From: Nitrospirae bacterium YQR-1
Lineage (GTDB): Bacteria > Nitrospirota > Thermodesulfovibrionia > Thermodesulfovibrionales > Magnetobacteriaceae
DNA length: 64,000 nt
NCBI GenBank assembly: GCA_039908095.1
Contig: JAMOBJ010000002.1
Coordinates: forward strand, 87,331 to 151,330
Reading direction: 5' to 3'
The notes beneath the pieces are model-generated. The model saw only the letters and a list, made by a program, of their open reading frames with translations. It searched no databases and was not told the DNA's origin. Shown piece after piece: positions 8,358 through 18,400 of this stretch; within the stretch, counting starts at the first letter, position 1; each line of letters opens with the position of its first letter. A program made the position numbers and the translations under genes.

Positions 8358-9854
8358 CTAAAACCTGTACTCAACCCCTGTGGTAAACATGTTTCGTTTG
8401 TATTCATAGATGTAAATATTGGAGGTAACATCTGTATGTGTGTAGTTAAAGTTGACGTTAAAATTCTTCAGTGCCTGCCAGACAAGGCTGGCGCCAAAGG
8501 TGTATGAATCATCCTTTCTGTGAACATAAAACACGTTGTGTTCATTCTTGTAGTTTTGGAAAAAAGCCTCGCCCGTAATGATACCGGATAGTTTTTCCTC
8601 GATAGGCACGACAAGACCGGCATTTATTTTATGTCCGTCATTTACCCAGTTACTACCCACAGTGTCGTCATATGAGTACTCGTACTTTAAGTTAAACATT
8701 CCCTGGCCTTTGGAGAAAACATAAACATAACCGAAGCCGCCCAGAAACTTGTTGGAATCACGGTTTTCATCCGGATCATATATCTTTGCCATCATATCAC
8801 GCAATTCATAGCCCACATATGCCTGTGCTATATTGTTTGGCACAAAAATCCAGTTGTAAATAGGCTTAAGTGACAAAACCCCCATGTAGGACTTATCTTT
8901 AAGTATCGCATGTGTGTATGTAAGGGGGAAGGACAGAGCGGAGTCCTTGAAATTATACCCCGGGCTTAGTGATAAACTATTTATAAACAGGTTATGTGTT
9001 TCGTTTTTAAAATAGACAGTACTAAGGAAATTGTACTGAGCATTAAAAAACCACTTGCTGCCAAGGTTTGGACGGTAATCAATTCTGAAGAGGTTCAGAA
9101 TGGCGCTGTCCTTCTCGCCTGATATATCTACTCCAGGGATATCATCAATGGGTTTGGACAGTACATTGTCGTCATACCTGTAGGATACACCAACGGTAAA
9201 TTGCCATTCTTTAAATGCCTCCTTGCCTTTTGCTATTTCCTTTTGGTACTCTTTTGCAAATGACGCCATATCAGAGGTAGGGTCTGCCGCAACCACTTTG
9301 TCGAGATAGCCGCCTGCCTCATCAAATTGCCTCTCCTTGCTGTACGCTATAGCCAGATGAAAATCCGCAGCCTGAATGACTGTTGAATCGAGCTCCTTTG
9401 CTTTTTTAAATGAGCTTATTGCCCCCTCGTTGTCATTGTCTTTAAGCAATACCAGTCCCTTTAAAAAAGCGATTTGTCCTGGGAGTATTTTGTCGTTTTC
9501 CGCTTTTTGAATCCACTGGCGCGCCTCATCTAGTTTATCTGAGACGTAGAGGGTGCCTATCAGCTCAATATATGCATCTGCCACCGGTGGCACAAAATGG
9601 AGGGATTCTTTAAAATACTTCTCAGCACTTTTTAAATCACCTATTTTTTTGTAAGTAACACCCAGGTAGTAAGATATAGTTGATGTGCCCGGCTGTCCCT
9701 GCTGTGCTTTTTTAAAGAGTTCCAGTGCTTCCTCGTAATTGCCCTCCTTAAACTGGGCTATTCCCTCTGAGACATAATCTGCAGCTCCATATAAAATGCC
9801 GGTACTCATTATTAGAAATATAAACGAAAACAGTATAATTGACGATTTTTTCAT
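8358..9854 (-). CDS. TPR protein with C-terminal outer-membrane beta-barrel
   Basis: It has a signal peptide (residues 1-24), then about five tetratricopeptide repeats in 25-205 (for example AIAQFKEGNYEEALELFKKA and LKSAEKYFKESLHFVPP). From about 215 to the end there is a series of alternating amphipathic strands, and the protein ends in aromatic Phe (TGVEYRF), the usual signal for outer-membrane barrel insertion. The plan resembles TPR-plus-barrel proteins such as surface assembly modifiers or exopolysaccharide porins. The location next to OmpH and GtrB-like genes suggests envelope or polymer export. Exact role unknown. Confidence 0.75.
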   Translation of the reverse strand: MKKSSIILFSFIFLIMSTGILYGAADYVSEGIAQFKEGNYEEALELFKKAQQGQPGTSTISYYLGVTYKKIGDLKSAEKYFKESLHFVPPVADAYIELIGTLYVSDKLDEARQWIQKAENDKILPGQIAFLKGLVLLKDNDNEGAISSFKKAKELDSTVIQAADFHLAIAYSKERQFDEAGGYLDKVVAADPTSDMASFAKEYQKEIAKGKEAFKEWQFTVGVSYRYDDNVLSKPIDDIPGVDISGEKDSAILNLFRIDYRPNLGSKWFFNAQYNFLSTVYFKNETHNLFINSLSLSPGYNFKDSALSFPLTYTHAILKDKSYMGVLSLKPIYNWIFVPNNIAQAYVGYELRDMMAKIYDPDENRDSNKFLGGFGYVYVFSKGQGMFNLKYEYSYDDTVGSNWVNDGHKINAGLVVPIEEKLSGIITGEAFFQNYKNEHNVFYVHRKDDSYTFGASLVWQALKNFNVNFNYTHTDVTSNIYIYEYKRNMFTTGVEYRF

Positions 9855-10042
9855 AGCATCTCCTTATGTTTTTAACTTTACAGCAATAAAGGCTCCACTA
9901 AATTATCATTGTTTATAACATACTTCACACATTTAATTCAATGTTTTTGTTTGAAATTATTTTATTAAATAAAAAAAGTCTGAATCATGATTTATCTGCT
10001 TAAGTCCTCAGCCCGGAACAATGGGCTGAGCTGCTGCTGTGG

Positions 10043-11041
10043 TTAGGTATCCGGGGTCTCCTCATTAACATTGTCCTTATTTATTCCATAAACTTTATTA
10101 ACAATAAAGAGGGGACGTCTTTTGACCTCCCTGTAAATCCGTCCTATATACTCACCAAGAATCCCTACGCTTAAAAGTTGGATTCCACCAATAAACAGTA
10201 CCGTGACCATAATGGATGCATACCCGGGAACATCTATCCCTCTGATTAATGTTTTGACAATTAAAAAAGAAGCATATAGGAATGATAAAAAAGCAATGGA
10301 AAATCCCACATAAGACCAAATCTTCAGGGGGGTTACACTGAAAAGAGTGATTCCGTCTATAGCAAAATTCCAAAGTTTCCAGTAGTTCCACTTAGTTTCA
10401 CCGGAGAACCTGGGGTCTCTGTCATAAAATATACCGGTTTGTTTAAAACCGACCCATGCAAAGAGCCCTTTCATAAATCTTGTATTTTCCGGAATTTTGT
10501 TAAGCACGTCAACTACCCGCCTGTCAAGAAGCCTGAAATCCCCGGTATCTCTGGGGATGTCTATATCGGTAATATAATTTATTGTCTTGTAGAACATCTT
10601 AGCGGTAAAACGCTTTAAAAAGGTCTCCCCGGATCGGGAGCGTCTTACAGCATAAACAACGTCAAAGCCTTCACGCCACTTTGCTATCATTGAGATAATC
10701 AACTCAGGGGGGTCCTGTAGGTCGCTGTCTATAGGGATAACCGCCTTTCCCACCGTGTACTTAAGGCCTGCCGTAAGGGCCAGCTCCTTGCCGAAATTAC
10801 GGGAGAGGTCTATAATCACTATTGCATGGTTATTTTGTCTTTCCTGTTGCAGCCTCTTCAGTGTGTCGTCAGAGCTTCCGTCGTTAACACAAACTATTTC
10901 GTAATTGAGGCCGGTTGTCTCAAGTATCGGGGTTAAGCGCTGAAATAGAAAGGCAACATTAGACGCTTCATTGTACATAGGTATAACAACGGAGATTTCA
11001 CACTCATTACGATATTCCTTCTCTAATTTTTCCGGTTCCAA
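10043..11041 (-). CDS. GtrB/DPM1-like family 2 glycosyltransferase (polyprenyl-phosphate sugar synthase)
   Basis: Probably transfers a sugar from a nucleotide donor to undecaprenyl phosphate at the inner membrane. The GT2 domain starts at residue 17 (ISVVIPMYNEASNV). The DxD-like site is IDSDLQDPPELI, a DPM1/GtrB signature. Two C-terminal membrane helices lie at about 235-260 and 270-298, followed by EYIGRIYREVKRRPLFIV, the usual tail of this subfamily. Length 332 aa. It may supply lipid-linked sugar to the GT39-type transferases in this window. An 8-bp-stem hairpin (10006-10029) lies just after the stop but has no adjacent U-tract. Confidence 0.88.
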   Translation of the reverse strand: MEPEKLEKEYRNECEISVVIPMYNEASNVAFLFQRLTPILETTGLNYEIVCVNDGSSDDTLKRLQQERQNNHAIVIIDLSRNFGKELALTAGLKYTVGKAVIPIDSDLQDPPELIISMIAKWREGFDVVYAVRRSRSGETFLKRFTAKMFYKTINYITDIDIPRDTGDFRLLDRRVVDVLNKIPENTRFMKGLFAWVGFKQTGIFYDRDPRFSGETKWNYWKLWNFAIDGITLFSVTPLKIWSYVGFSIAFLSFLYASFLIVKTLIRGIDVPGYASIMVTVLFIGGIQLLSVGILGEYIGRIYREVKRRPLFIVNKVYGINKDNVNEETPDT

Positions 11042-11067
11042 TGTATTATTTCTGATTTATAAGAATT

Positions 11068-11403
11068 TTAGTGTGAAATTAACTTCATAACCGCTGCAAC
11101 TCCTGCAATCCCTACGGCAACGATAGTGCCAAGCCGTACAGATAATTTCAATTCAAGCTCCTTTAAATCACGGGCAACCTTGTTTTCAAGCTCTTTCACA
11201 TCACGCTTAAAATTATTCTCAAGCTCTTTTAAGTCACGTCTAAGAATGTTTTCAAGCTCTTTTAAGTCACGTTTGGTAGCAAGGCTTTCCTCTAACAACT
11301 CGGATAAAACCTCAGTTTGCACCTCAGCTTGTTCTTCAGTAAACCCTACAGCTTTAAGCCTTTTCACATATGCATGGGTATCAAAAATTACACTTTCTTT
11401 CAT
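11068..11403 (-). CDS. Small coiled-coil membrane protein with four 11-residue repeats
   Basis: A 111-residue protein with the same plan as 708-1016 and 31104-31409: a DTHAYVKRLK start, an LATKRDL motif, a coiled coil and a C-terminal hydrophobic helix (about 89-106). Residues 44-87 are four tandem hendecads of the form (K/R)RDLKELENxx, encoded by near-identical 33-bp units at 11143-11274, which implies recent expansion. Eleven-residue repeats fit a right-handed coiled coil. Function is unknown. It is bordered downstream by the GtrB-like gene and upstream by a dispersed repeat element. Confidence 0.65.
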   Translation of the reverse strand: MKESVIFDTHAYVKRLKAVGFTEEQAEVQTEVLSELLEESLATKRDLKELENILRRDLKELENNFKRDVKELENKVARDLKELELKLSVRLGTIVAVGIAGVAAVMKLISH

Positions 11404-11476
11404 ATTTTTAATTTCCTTCCTGTTTAATGGTATAAAAATATTTCATGCCTTGTCAACCACCTTGGCAAAATCCACG

Positions 11477-11662
11477 TTATACCAAGTTGCATTCATTCGA
11501 TTAACTTTGTTGGCTTCGTCGAAAGCTCCTTGACGTCTCCCCTAAAGGCCAAGTAGCAGTCAGAAGTAAACACAGGCGGCAATGAGGAAAGCGACGCTTT
11601 AGTATATCCCGGAGCTTTCTCCCAGCCGCCTCGTTACTCTTTATGACTGCTACTTGGTATTA
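11477..11662. mobile_element. Non-autonomous repeat element (MITE-like) with ATACCAAG ends
   Basis: The element opens with ATACCAAGTTGC (11479) and closes with the inverted copy of ATACCAAGTAGC (11649-11660) followed by TA. An internal copy of the end (CCAAGTAGCAGTC at about 11549) indicates a nested or composite structure. The inner part shares about 36 bp with 29392-29427. The left 70 bp match the left end of the 418-bp element at 63338-63755. No protein is encoded. The last three bases form the stop codon of the neighbouring 1111-residue gene. Confidence 0.7.
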
Positions 11663-14600
11663 CAAAACTTTCGACTCATCCTGCGGCTCCCATGAAATCT
11701 CCCGTATAAGGTTACAAAACTCACTAAGAGATATCCTCTCATCGGGCGGACTTAATGCTGAGTTTATCGCCTTACCGGCGCTTTTGCACTTTGTCAACTG
11801 AACAATATGCTGGCCTGAAACAAAATTATCTTTTATTAACGGCTTACCCTCTATAAGATAATACGCAATAAGACCCAGTAATGCTACAGTGTTTTTTTCT
11901 ATGGCCTCTGTGGAACTTAACACGTTTTCAACCACCGGGTTTTCTACAAAAGACGGGTCTATAAAGAAATCTCCTCCTGTCTTATTTTTGAATGTTTTCA
12001 GATATATCCTGTCCATGTTGGGCTTGGATATTCCGGTTGCCGAAAAATAAATGTTTGTGCCTTCTTTAAATATAAATGACGGATGAAGGTTTGGTACAAA
12101 CCAGCCGGAGCGATACTTTAACAAACACTCTGAAAGTAACACCAATATCTCCACCGCCTCTTTTACTGTAATCCCCTTCTCTGCTGTCCTTTTTAAAGAC
12201 TTATATGGTAACGCCTGCTCTACCACAACGCTCCACCGTTTATTTTTGTGGACATTTATCACTCTTGCAAATATATCAGGAAGTTCCTTAATCCGCGGGT
12301 CCAACGCTATGTTGAGTGCTTTGTACTTATTATAAATACAGCGCAACACCACCTCTGTTCCTTTTACCCTGTTAATGGCTTTTATGGTGATAAACGCTCC
12401 GTGAACACAGGCTAAATCCGCCGGTGTATAGTTTGACACTATCACTTTGGGTAAACCGCCTCTCAAAAAACATTCCTCATACATGGAGCTGATAAGTGAA
12501 ACAAGTCTTTCATTTAAGTTCCTTAACCGGTAAAATGACAACACCCTGATTTGCTCAGCCAGCCCCCGCACTCTGCTGAAAAAATGCCTGCGATAATTAA
12601 TAAAATAATTTTCAAGCTTCTTCTCCGGTATAAATTCAAGAAACCTTAAAACATCGTCCCCCGCTGTAGGGCTCTGTCCCGCTGCACTGTCTTGAAGTAT
12701 CAGTTTATGGAAATAATTAAATGCAGGCTTGTACTCGTTCATGTTTATAAAAACCCTGGCCAGTTCATACTTAAGAAGTGATATCTCTGCATCCCCTCTG
12801 TCGGGATAGTCGTAAAAGTCACTGGCAAAGGCGTGCCTCAACTGAAAAACAAACCAAAGAAACACAGAATCTCTGTGGATTTTCTTGTAAAAAAGTCTTT
12901 TGTACAAGTACAGAAGATACCGGTAAAATGTCCACCTATCCTGGTCTTTCAAGCCGCCGCAGGCAAGAACGGCCATTTCATAGATACTCAGAACCTCAAA
13001 CCAGAGGTGGTTCTTTTCCTTTAATAAAAGAGCCAGGAAAATCCTGAACCTGAAATCAGTCTTTTGGTCAAGCGGCCACTTAAAATAGCCCTCAGCTTCC
13101 AGATACTCATTTAATTCCTCAACACCGCCCCTCTCTCTTATCAGTTTTTTGAATAACAGGGTTGTGCCAAGACGGTCAAAAATATTAAGGTACAGTTTTA
13201 TAAAAAAAGAATAGTTAAATATGATTAAAACAACTGCAATAAGAACCAATATGCCGGAGGTAATAGGAAAAAAGGCTTTCAAAAAAGATTTAACCTGCTC
13301 TAAGTCTTTGTACAATCCCGCTATCCGCTCCTCTTCCAGAAACTCAGGGTCTTGCTTTACAACATAATTAAGATTCACTTCTATATTGTCCGAAAGCAGC
13401 CACTGCGCTAACAGAAAATAATCATATTTAGAAGCCTTTTTTCTCAGCTCATTTTTCATCTCCTCAAGTTTTGCATATCTCAGTGCCTCCGCCTTTATTC
13501 TCGTCTTTAATGCCTCCACCCCTCTATGAAAATCCACATTGCCCGGATAAAGCTGCGCCATTAAGTTAAGCATTTCATTTAATCGGCCTTCATTTCTTAT
13601 GTCTATAAAATTTTCCATCTCTTCAAAAAAGGCGTTAGTTTCCTTCAATGGATACACTCCCTGATTTAAGTACCCGTGCTCATTTGGTTGCACAAAGTCA
13701 GCTTTAAATGTATTGTTGCCATCTAACCATATTTTGTTGTCGCCGTCTGTTCCGGCAAGGATATAATCGGAGCCGCCGTCTTTTAAAACCGGAAACAGAT
13801 ATATTTTTTCAAGGCCGGGAATTTCGGCGGATACTGAGGCAAGTTTTATCTTCTTGCCGGCCTCATACACATAGAGCGTCCCATCCTCAATAAAGGCCGT
13901 ACTCAGAGACGCCGCAGCTCCTTGCCGAATTCTGAAATAAGCCGGTATATTAGCATATTGAGGAATTCCACCTGTACTGTCCGCGCCTTTAAAACTAACC
14001 GGGTCAAGGAAACTTAACGTGGAGTTATCCGGAGCTCTTGCCATCAACTTACAACTATTTCCATTTTCACAGATAAGCGGCACCTGATTTTTACCGTCAG
14101 CCAGGACCTCTGCACTGCGGCTGTTAAACTTAAGTGATAGTTTCTCACTCTCATGAGACCATGTAAGTGTCCATGAGGAAATTTTATTGTCTGCCTCAGG
14201 AGCTATAAGTAACCATTGCACAACAGCATCATCCCTTGTTCTAACTGTCGTTGGAGGAACTTTCATCTCGCCACTGACCGGAAATGTGGTTTTTACATAA
14301 CCAAATTCTTTTCCGGTCGAAAGAAACACGTCTATAAAATACTGATTCTTATTTGTATATGGAATAAGAAAATCATTTATTCCGTCGTCGTTAAAGTCAT
14401 CAACCACGGGGGATGTAAGGCTGACACCTGAAGAGGAATAACTATACACCTGAGGGGGAGCCATCTTTGCCAGATAAGCTCCGTCTATTAAATAAAGTCC
14501 ACGCCCTGAAACAAGAAAATCCACATTACCGTCATTGTCAAAATCGGCAGCCGCAGGTTTTGAAACCACACTGCCTTCTATTTTAATTTCCAGCTTTTTG

Positions 14601-14995
14601 GTAAACATTTTTCCGTCAACGATAACCATCAGACTCTCTTTTGCCGGTTTATTGTACTCGGAAAGTCTGCTAAAGACAACTATGTCGGGATGAGCGTTTC
14701 TTTCAAAATTTACCAATATCGGCTGTACCTTTACAGAATCACCAACTTTCAAAAATCCGGTCTTTTTCCCGTCCCTCTCAATAGCAAAAACATAGCCGTT
14801 TTTAGTTCCAAAGATGATTTCATTTTTTCCATCTCCATCAATGTCACCAAACACTAAGGGCGTGGATATATCTCCATAGATGGATGCATGCTCAGGAACA
14901 TTTTCAGGAAAGTGCCGGACGTTGTGGCCGCCCTCGGCATTTCCGCTTATCAATAACAGTAACAGTACCGGTATTACTTGAAAGAGCCCTGGCAT
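11660..14995 (-). CDS. Membrane protein with FG-GAP repeats outside and degenerate kinase-like domain inside
   Basis: 1111 residues. Signal peptide or anchor at 1-20. Three FG-GAP/VCBS-type calcium-loop repeats carry DIDGDG at 51-56, DFDNDG at 151-156 and DFNDDG at 200-205; the rest of the exported part (to about 440) probably completes a beta-propeller. A helical stretch (about 455-570) leads to one membrane helix at 575-598. The cytoplasmic part is helical (about 600-860), and the end looks like the C-lobe of a Ser/Thr kinase: HPSFIF at 971-976 sits where HRDxKPxN would be, ATGISKP replaces the DFG region, and LLGLIAYYLIEGKP at 1040-1053 resembles the helix-F segment. Catalytic Asp and DFG are absent, so it would be a pseudokinase. 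A strong promoter precedes it. Confidence 0.6.
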   Translation of the reverse strand: MPGLFQVIPVLLLLLISGNAEGGHNVRHFPENVPEHASIYGDISTPLVFGDIDGDGKNEIIFGTKNGYVFAIERDGKKTGFLKVGDSVKVQPILVNFERNAHPDIVVFSRLSEYNKPAKESLMVIVDGKMFTKKLEIKIEGSVVSKPAAADFDNDGNVDFLVSGRGLYLIDGAYLAKMAPPQVYSYSSSGVSLTSPVVDDFNDDGINDFLIPYTNKNQYFIDVFLSTGKEFGYVKTTFPVSGEMKVPPTTVRTRDDAVVQWLLIAPEADNKISSWTLTWSHESEKLSLKFNSRSAEVLADGKNQVPLICENGNSCKLMARAPDNSTLSFLDPVSFKGADSTGGIPQYANIPAYFRIRQGAAASLSTAFIEDGTLYVYEAGKKIKLASVSAEIPGLEKIYLFPVLKDGGSDYILAGTDGDNKIWLDGNNTFKADFVQPNEHGYLNQGVYPLKETNAFFEEMENFIDIRNEGRLNEMLNLMAQLYPGNVDFHRGVEALKTRIKAEALRYAKLEEMKNELRKKASKYDYFLLAQWLLSDNIEVNLNYVVKQDPEFLEEERIAGLYKDLEQVKSFLKAFFPITSGILVLIAVVLIIFNYSFFIKLYLNIFDRLGTTLLFKKLIRERGGVEELNEYLEAEGYFKWPLDQKTDFRFRIFLALLLKEKNHLWFEVLSIYEMAVLACGGLKDQDRWTFYRYLLYLYKRLFYKKIHRDSVFLWFVFQLRHAFASDFYDYPDRGDAEISLLKYELARVFINMNEYKPAFNYFHKLILQDSAAGQSPTAGDDVLRFLEFIPEKKLENYFINYRRHFFSRVRGLAEQIRVLSFYRLRNLNERLVSLISSMYEECFLRGGLPKVIVSNYTPADLACVHGAFITIKAINRVKGTEVVLRCIYNKYKALNIALDPRIKELPDIFARVINVHKNKRWSVVVEQALPYKSLKRTAEKGITVKEAVEILVLLSECLLKYRSGWFVPNLHPSFIFKEGTNIYFSATGISKPNMDRIYLKTFKNKTGGDFFIDPSFVENPVVENVLSSTEAIEKNTVALLGLIAYYLIEGKPLIKDNFVSGQHIVQLTKCKSAGKAINSALSPPDERISLSEFCNLIREISWEPQDESKVL

Positions 14996-15039
14996 AGTGC
15001 GTTAAAAGACTTCCTCTTGTTAGTGCTTAGTAAGTGATA

Positions 15040-15069
15040 ATTATAACGTTTTTAGCTGCTTTGTGTCAA
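15040..15069 (-). promoter_or_regulatory. Sigma-70-type promoter for the FG-GAP/pseudokinase-like gene
   Basis: On the minus strand, TTGACA and TATAAT (both perfect hexamers) are separated by 18 bp, about 45 bp upstream of the start codon at 14995. Confidence 0.75.
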
Positions 15070-15134
15070 TTTTTGCGGATAGAATAAATTTCTCAGGCAG
15101 TGATGCAGTCCGCCACAGCCTCCTCAAAACGGTA

Positions 15135-15413
15135 CTACGTAACAACTCCCCTGAAAAGACGCCGTAACACATATAGAAAAATTCTTGCCGGCAGTCTCCA
15201 CAGTTTTCTCAGATAAACTCCAATTTTTATAAGACTGCGGTGAAGATAAAAGGCACTGTGCGCAAGCCATGCGGTTATGATCTCTTTTACCTGAGGACAG
15301 TAGTGAATGTATCTGTATTTAAGGTAGAATATAAACCTGTGCAGGACACTTATAATAAATACCTGCTTCAGGTCACAAATACAGAGGTCGTTGTTTTTTT
15401 TTAAATACGGCAT
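15135..15413 (-). CDS. Small basic hydrophobic protein, doubtful
   Basis: A 92-residue frame starting 10 bp after the stop of the GT2-HAD gene on the same strand. It is rich in Leu, Ile, Tyr, Arg and Lys, with no family motif that I recognise. An AGAGG lies about 16 bp before the ATG, which is too far for a good Shine-Dalgarno. It could be a small membrane-associated protein translated with the upstream gene, a remnant of a glycosyltransferase C terminus, or a chance frame. Confidence 0.3.
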   Translation of the reverse strand: MPYLKKNNDLCICDLKQVFIISVLHRFIFYLKYRYIHYCPQVKEIITAWLAHSAFYLHRSLIKIGVYLRKLWRLPARIFLYVLRRLFRGVVT

Positions 15414-15423
15414 ATTTGCACTA

Positions 15424-18400
15424 CTAAATTCCTCTTACAATATCAAGCAGCCGGAAAAAAACATTCATGCCCGGAATTCCCAGACTTTTTGCCGTACCAT
15501 AGCGCCACATGGAATCTTTAACAATCCTCTTAAATGCCGCCGGACTTAGAAGCACTGATTTTTTCTCTATCATACAGCCACTTAAGTCTGTAATGTTTTT
15601 TCTGCCGAAATCCTCAGCATGCTTAATGGAAAACAGCTCTTTTATCTCATCTTTTTTAGGAAAAGCAACAGCACGTTCAGCCATGGTCATAAAGAACGGT
15701 TTCAGCTCGGAAAATGTATAGTTAGTTAATACCAGCGCTTTCCGGAATTCTTCTGTAAAATCCAATACCCCTCTTCTTATATCGGATATATCAGAATTGT
15801 GCTGCAGTTCGATCTCTCTGGCTCTGTCGCTGTCATCTTTGTAAATGGGTTCAATTTCTTTTGTGTGAGGATTGTTTTTATAACCGGTGACAGTTGCATG
15901 TAGTGCCCTTGCGCCCTCCTCAAAGAGCTCTTCAAACCGGCTGAATATCCTCTCAACAGGGCTACTATACCTGTCATCAAACAATACGCCCACGATAGTG
16001 TTTTTAGCCGAATTAAAAACATACCTTGCACCATTACTAAAGCCAAAATACAAGCCGTATAAGTGTGGATAGTCCGGCCTGTTACCAAAAGTATCATCTA
16101 AAAACTTCTGTATCGAACCACTCCATCCAATATCTATAAAGGCAACGGACTTACTTCCAAAAAAACCGGTTTGGCGTAAATAATCCCTGAGCATATGCCT
16201 TTCCTTCCTGGCTTTTTTCTTAACTAACTTTTGAAATCTCTGATCCTTCAGCATAACAGTCAAACACCAATTGTCTTTTTCTCTTACCGGTTCTTGAAGG
16301 CTTAAAAACCCGGATTTTAAAGCAATTTCCTCAAACTCACTCTCATGCAGTCCATAAACATCAAAAAGTGACTGTAGCCCCTCTTTCTGCGGCTTATGAA
16401 AAGTCATCCATGCTTTTTCCTTTGTTAACCCCTTATAGATTGATGGAAGCGCTGTAGTCTTTCTTGTTATATAAACATAGAGGGCCTCCGGCAGTTCATC
16501 TTTTTTGAAAAAATTACCGGCAAGCCTGTTGTATATCTCAAGAAAAAGGTCCCCCTCACGTGCTATAAAAAACAGCTTCTTCAGGTGAAATCTTTTTACC
16601 GCTTCAATGACACCATAAACAAAAAGCGCATAAAGAGGCCCTAAAAGTGTATAACCATAGTGATAAAAAAAACTGCTCTCCGTGGTTTCCCTTGAAGGTT
16701 TAACCAACTGAAGCAGATACCTGCCGCACCAGTAGATATTATTGTTGGCCAGGGTATTGTATGTCTTTAAAATGTGTTTTTTTTTGTGCTGTTTTAAATC
16801 ATAAAAACGTATAGCTTTAAATCCGAGGCTTACCGGCACTTTATAATCGGCCTCTTTATGATCTCCTATGTGAAGAATCCGCTCCGGAAGTGTTTTTTCG
16901 GAAAACATTACATGTTTAAACAGATTACCTGAAATCTTATTTAAAGCTCTCTCCGATGATACATACAGAGAGCTGAAGAGCCCTGCCAATGACTTCAATC
17001 GTATAATCTCCCACAAGATATCTTTATCTAGATACATATCGGAGATAGCTATCATTTTCTTACCCCTGGATTTTATCCATTTAATTAAATCCATCATTCC
17101 ATCTTTTACATAAATTGCCTGGTTTTCCGTTATGATTTCAAAAACGATTACCTGCTTGACAAAGTCCTCATCAAGCCTGCCGAGGATTTTCTCAGACATT
17201 GCTCTTACAACACTTTTGTAAGAGCACTCATAATCCTCCCCATGGGTTGCATTAAAGTTGCGAAGATTTGTCTCAACCTCATTTCTAATCAGAAGAATGT
17301 CAATAGCCGCCAGCTCTTTGCCGTATGTGTCTCTTAGATACTTTGAAATCAGCTCGGAAACAAGGGCTTTAACCCGCTCGGGTGGCTCAATGTGTCTGTC
17401 AAAAACTGTATCAAATAAATCAAAAGATACCACATCAACATCGTCTATGAATAACTCTATCCCTGCTTTCAGTGATTGTACGTCTTTTACTGTTTTACCC
17501 TTTTTCTCTTTAAAGGTGCGCAGAGTGAGAAGTTTACCAAGTTTATGGCTAAAGGAATTTCTTATTATATAACGCTCGGTAAGCAGCTGAGATGCAAAGT
17601 TCTCGTATCCCCCGCTTAGTGACCTGATACAGTAGGTCATCTCCTTCAGATGGTCAACCGACGGGATTATTTCCTTGCCAAAGATGTGCTTCACCGCCTC
17701 TGATATAAGCTCATAAGCCTCAAGGTGAGCACTCACCGTATCCGAAAGGATTGTGTTCTTACCGTGCAAACGATACAGAAGATGTTCGCTCTCAACCAGA
17801 AAACGAAACTTTGACTCATCCCTCTTCATTGCCCTTATCGCAAAGTCATAATCAAGAACATAGCGGAGATTACTTAATGTACCGATTTCATCAAAAAGGG
17901 TGCGTTTTACAAAAAAATTGGAGGTGCTGATTGTATAATTGCCTACCATGATTGCTTTAAGAGGAGATTCATTTTCTCTGTAGGCAGTCTTTAGTTTTTC
18001 ATACCACTTGATCCATATGTGCGCTGGGTCTGAGATTATGTTGGAATTGCCGTCAATCAGAGTCACCGCAGAAACTACAAAATCCAGCCCCTCGGTTTTT
18101 GCCGTGTTCAGTAGAACCTCAAGGCGGTCACAGTAGAAGGCGTCATCTGAGTTAATGATAGCGACATAATCGCCACGTGAGAGTGAAATTCCCTTGTTTA
18201 TTGCATCATGTGAGCCACCGTTTTCCTGGTAATAGTAACGTATGCGGGGATCGTCGTATCGTTTAATAACAGCCTCCGTGCCGTCTGTAGAGCCGTCATT
18301 TACTATGACCAGTTCAAAGTCTTTGAATGTCTGGGAAAGTACGCTCTCTATCGCCTCATCCACATACATCTCATGGTTATAAGCCGGCATTACCACACTT

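Noticed and set aside
10006..10029. Intrinsic terminator after the GtrB-like gene
   Set aside because: The 8-bp stem is present, but the nearest T-run lies about 30 bases further on; kept only as a remark in the gene entry.
12778..13047. Plus-strand frame of 89 codons
   Set aside because: It is antisense to the 1111-residue gene, has low-complexity basic composition and no ribosome binding site.
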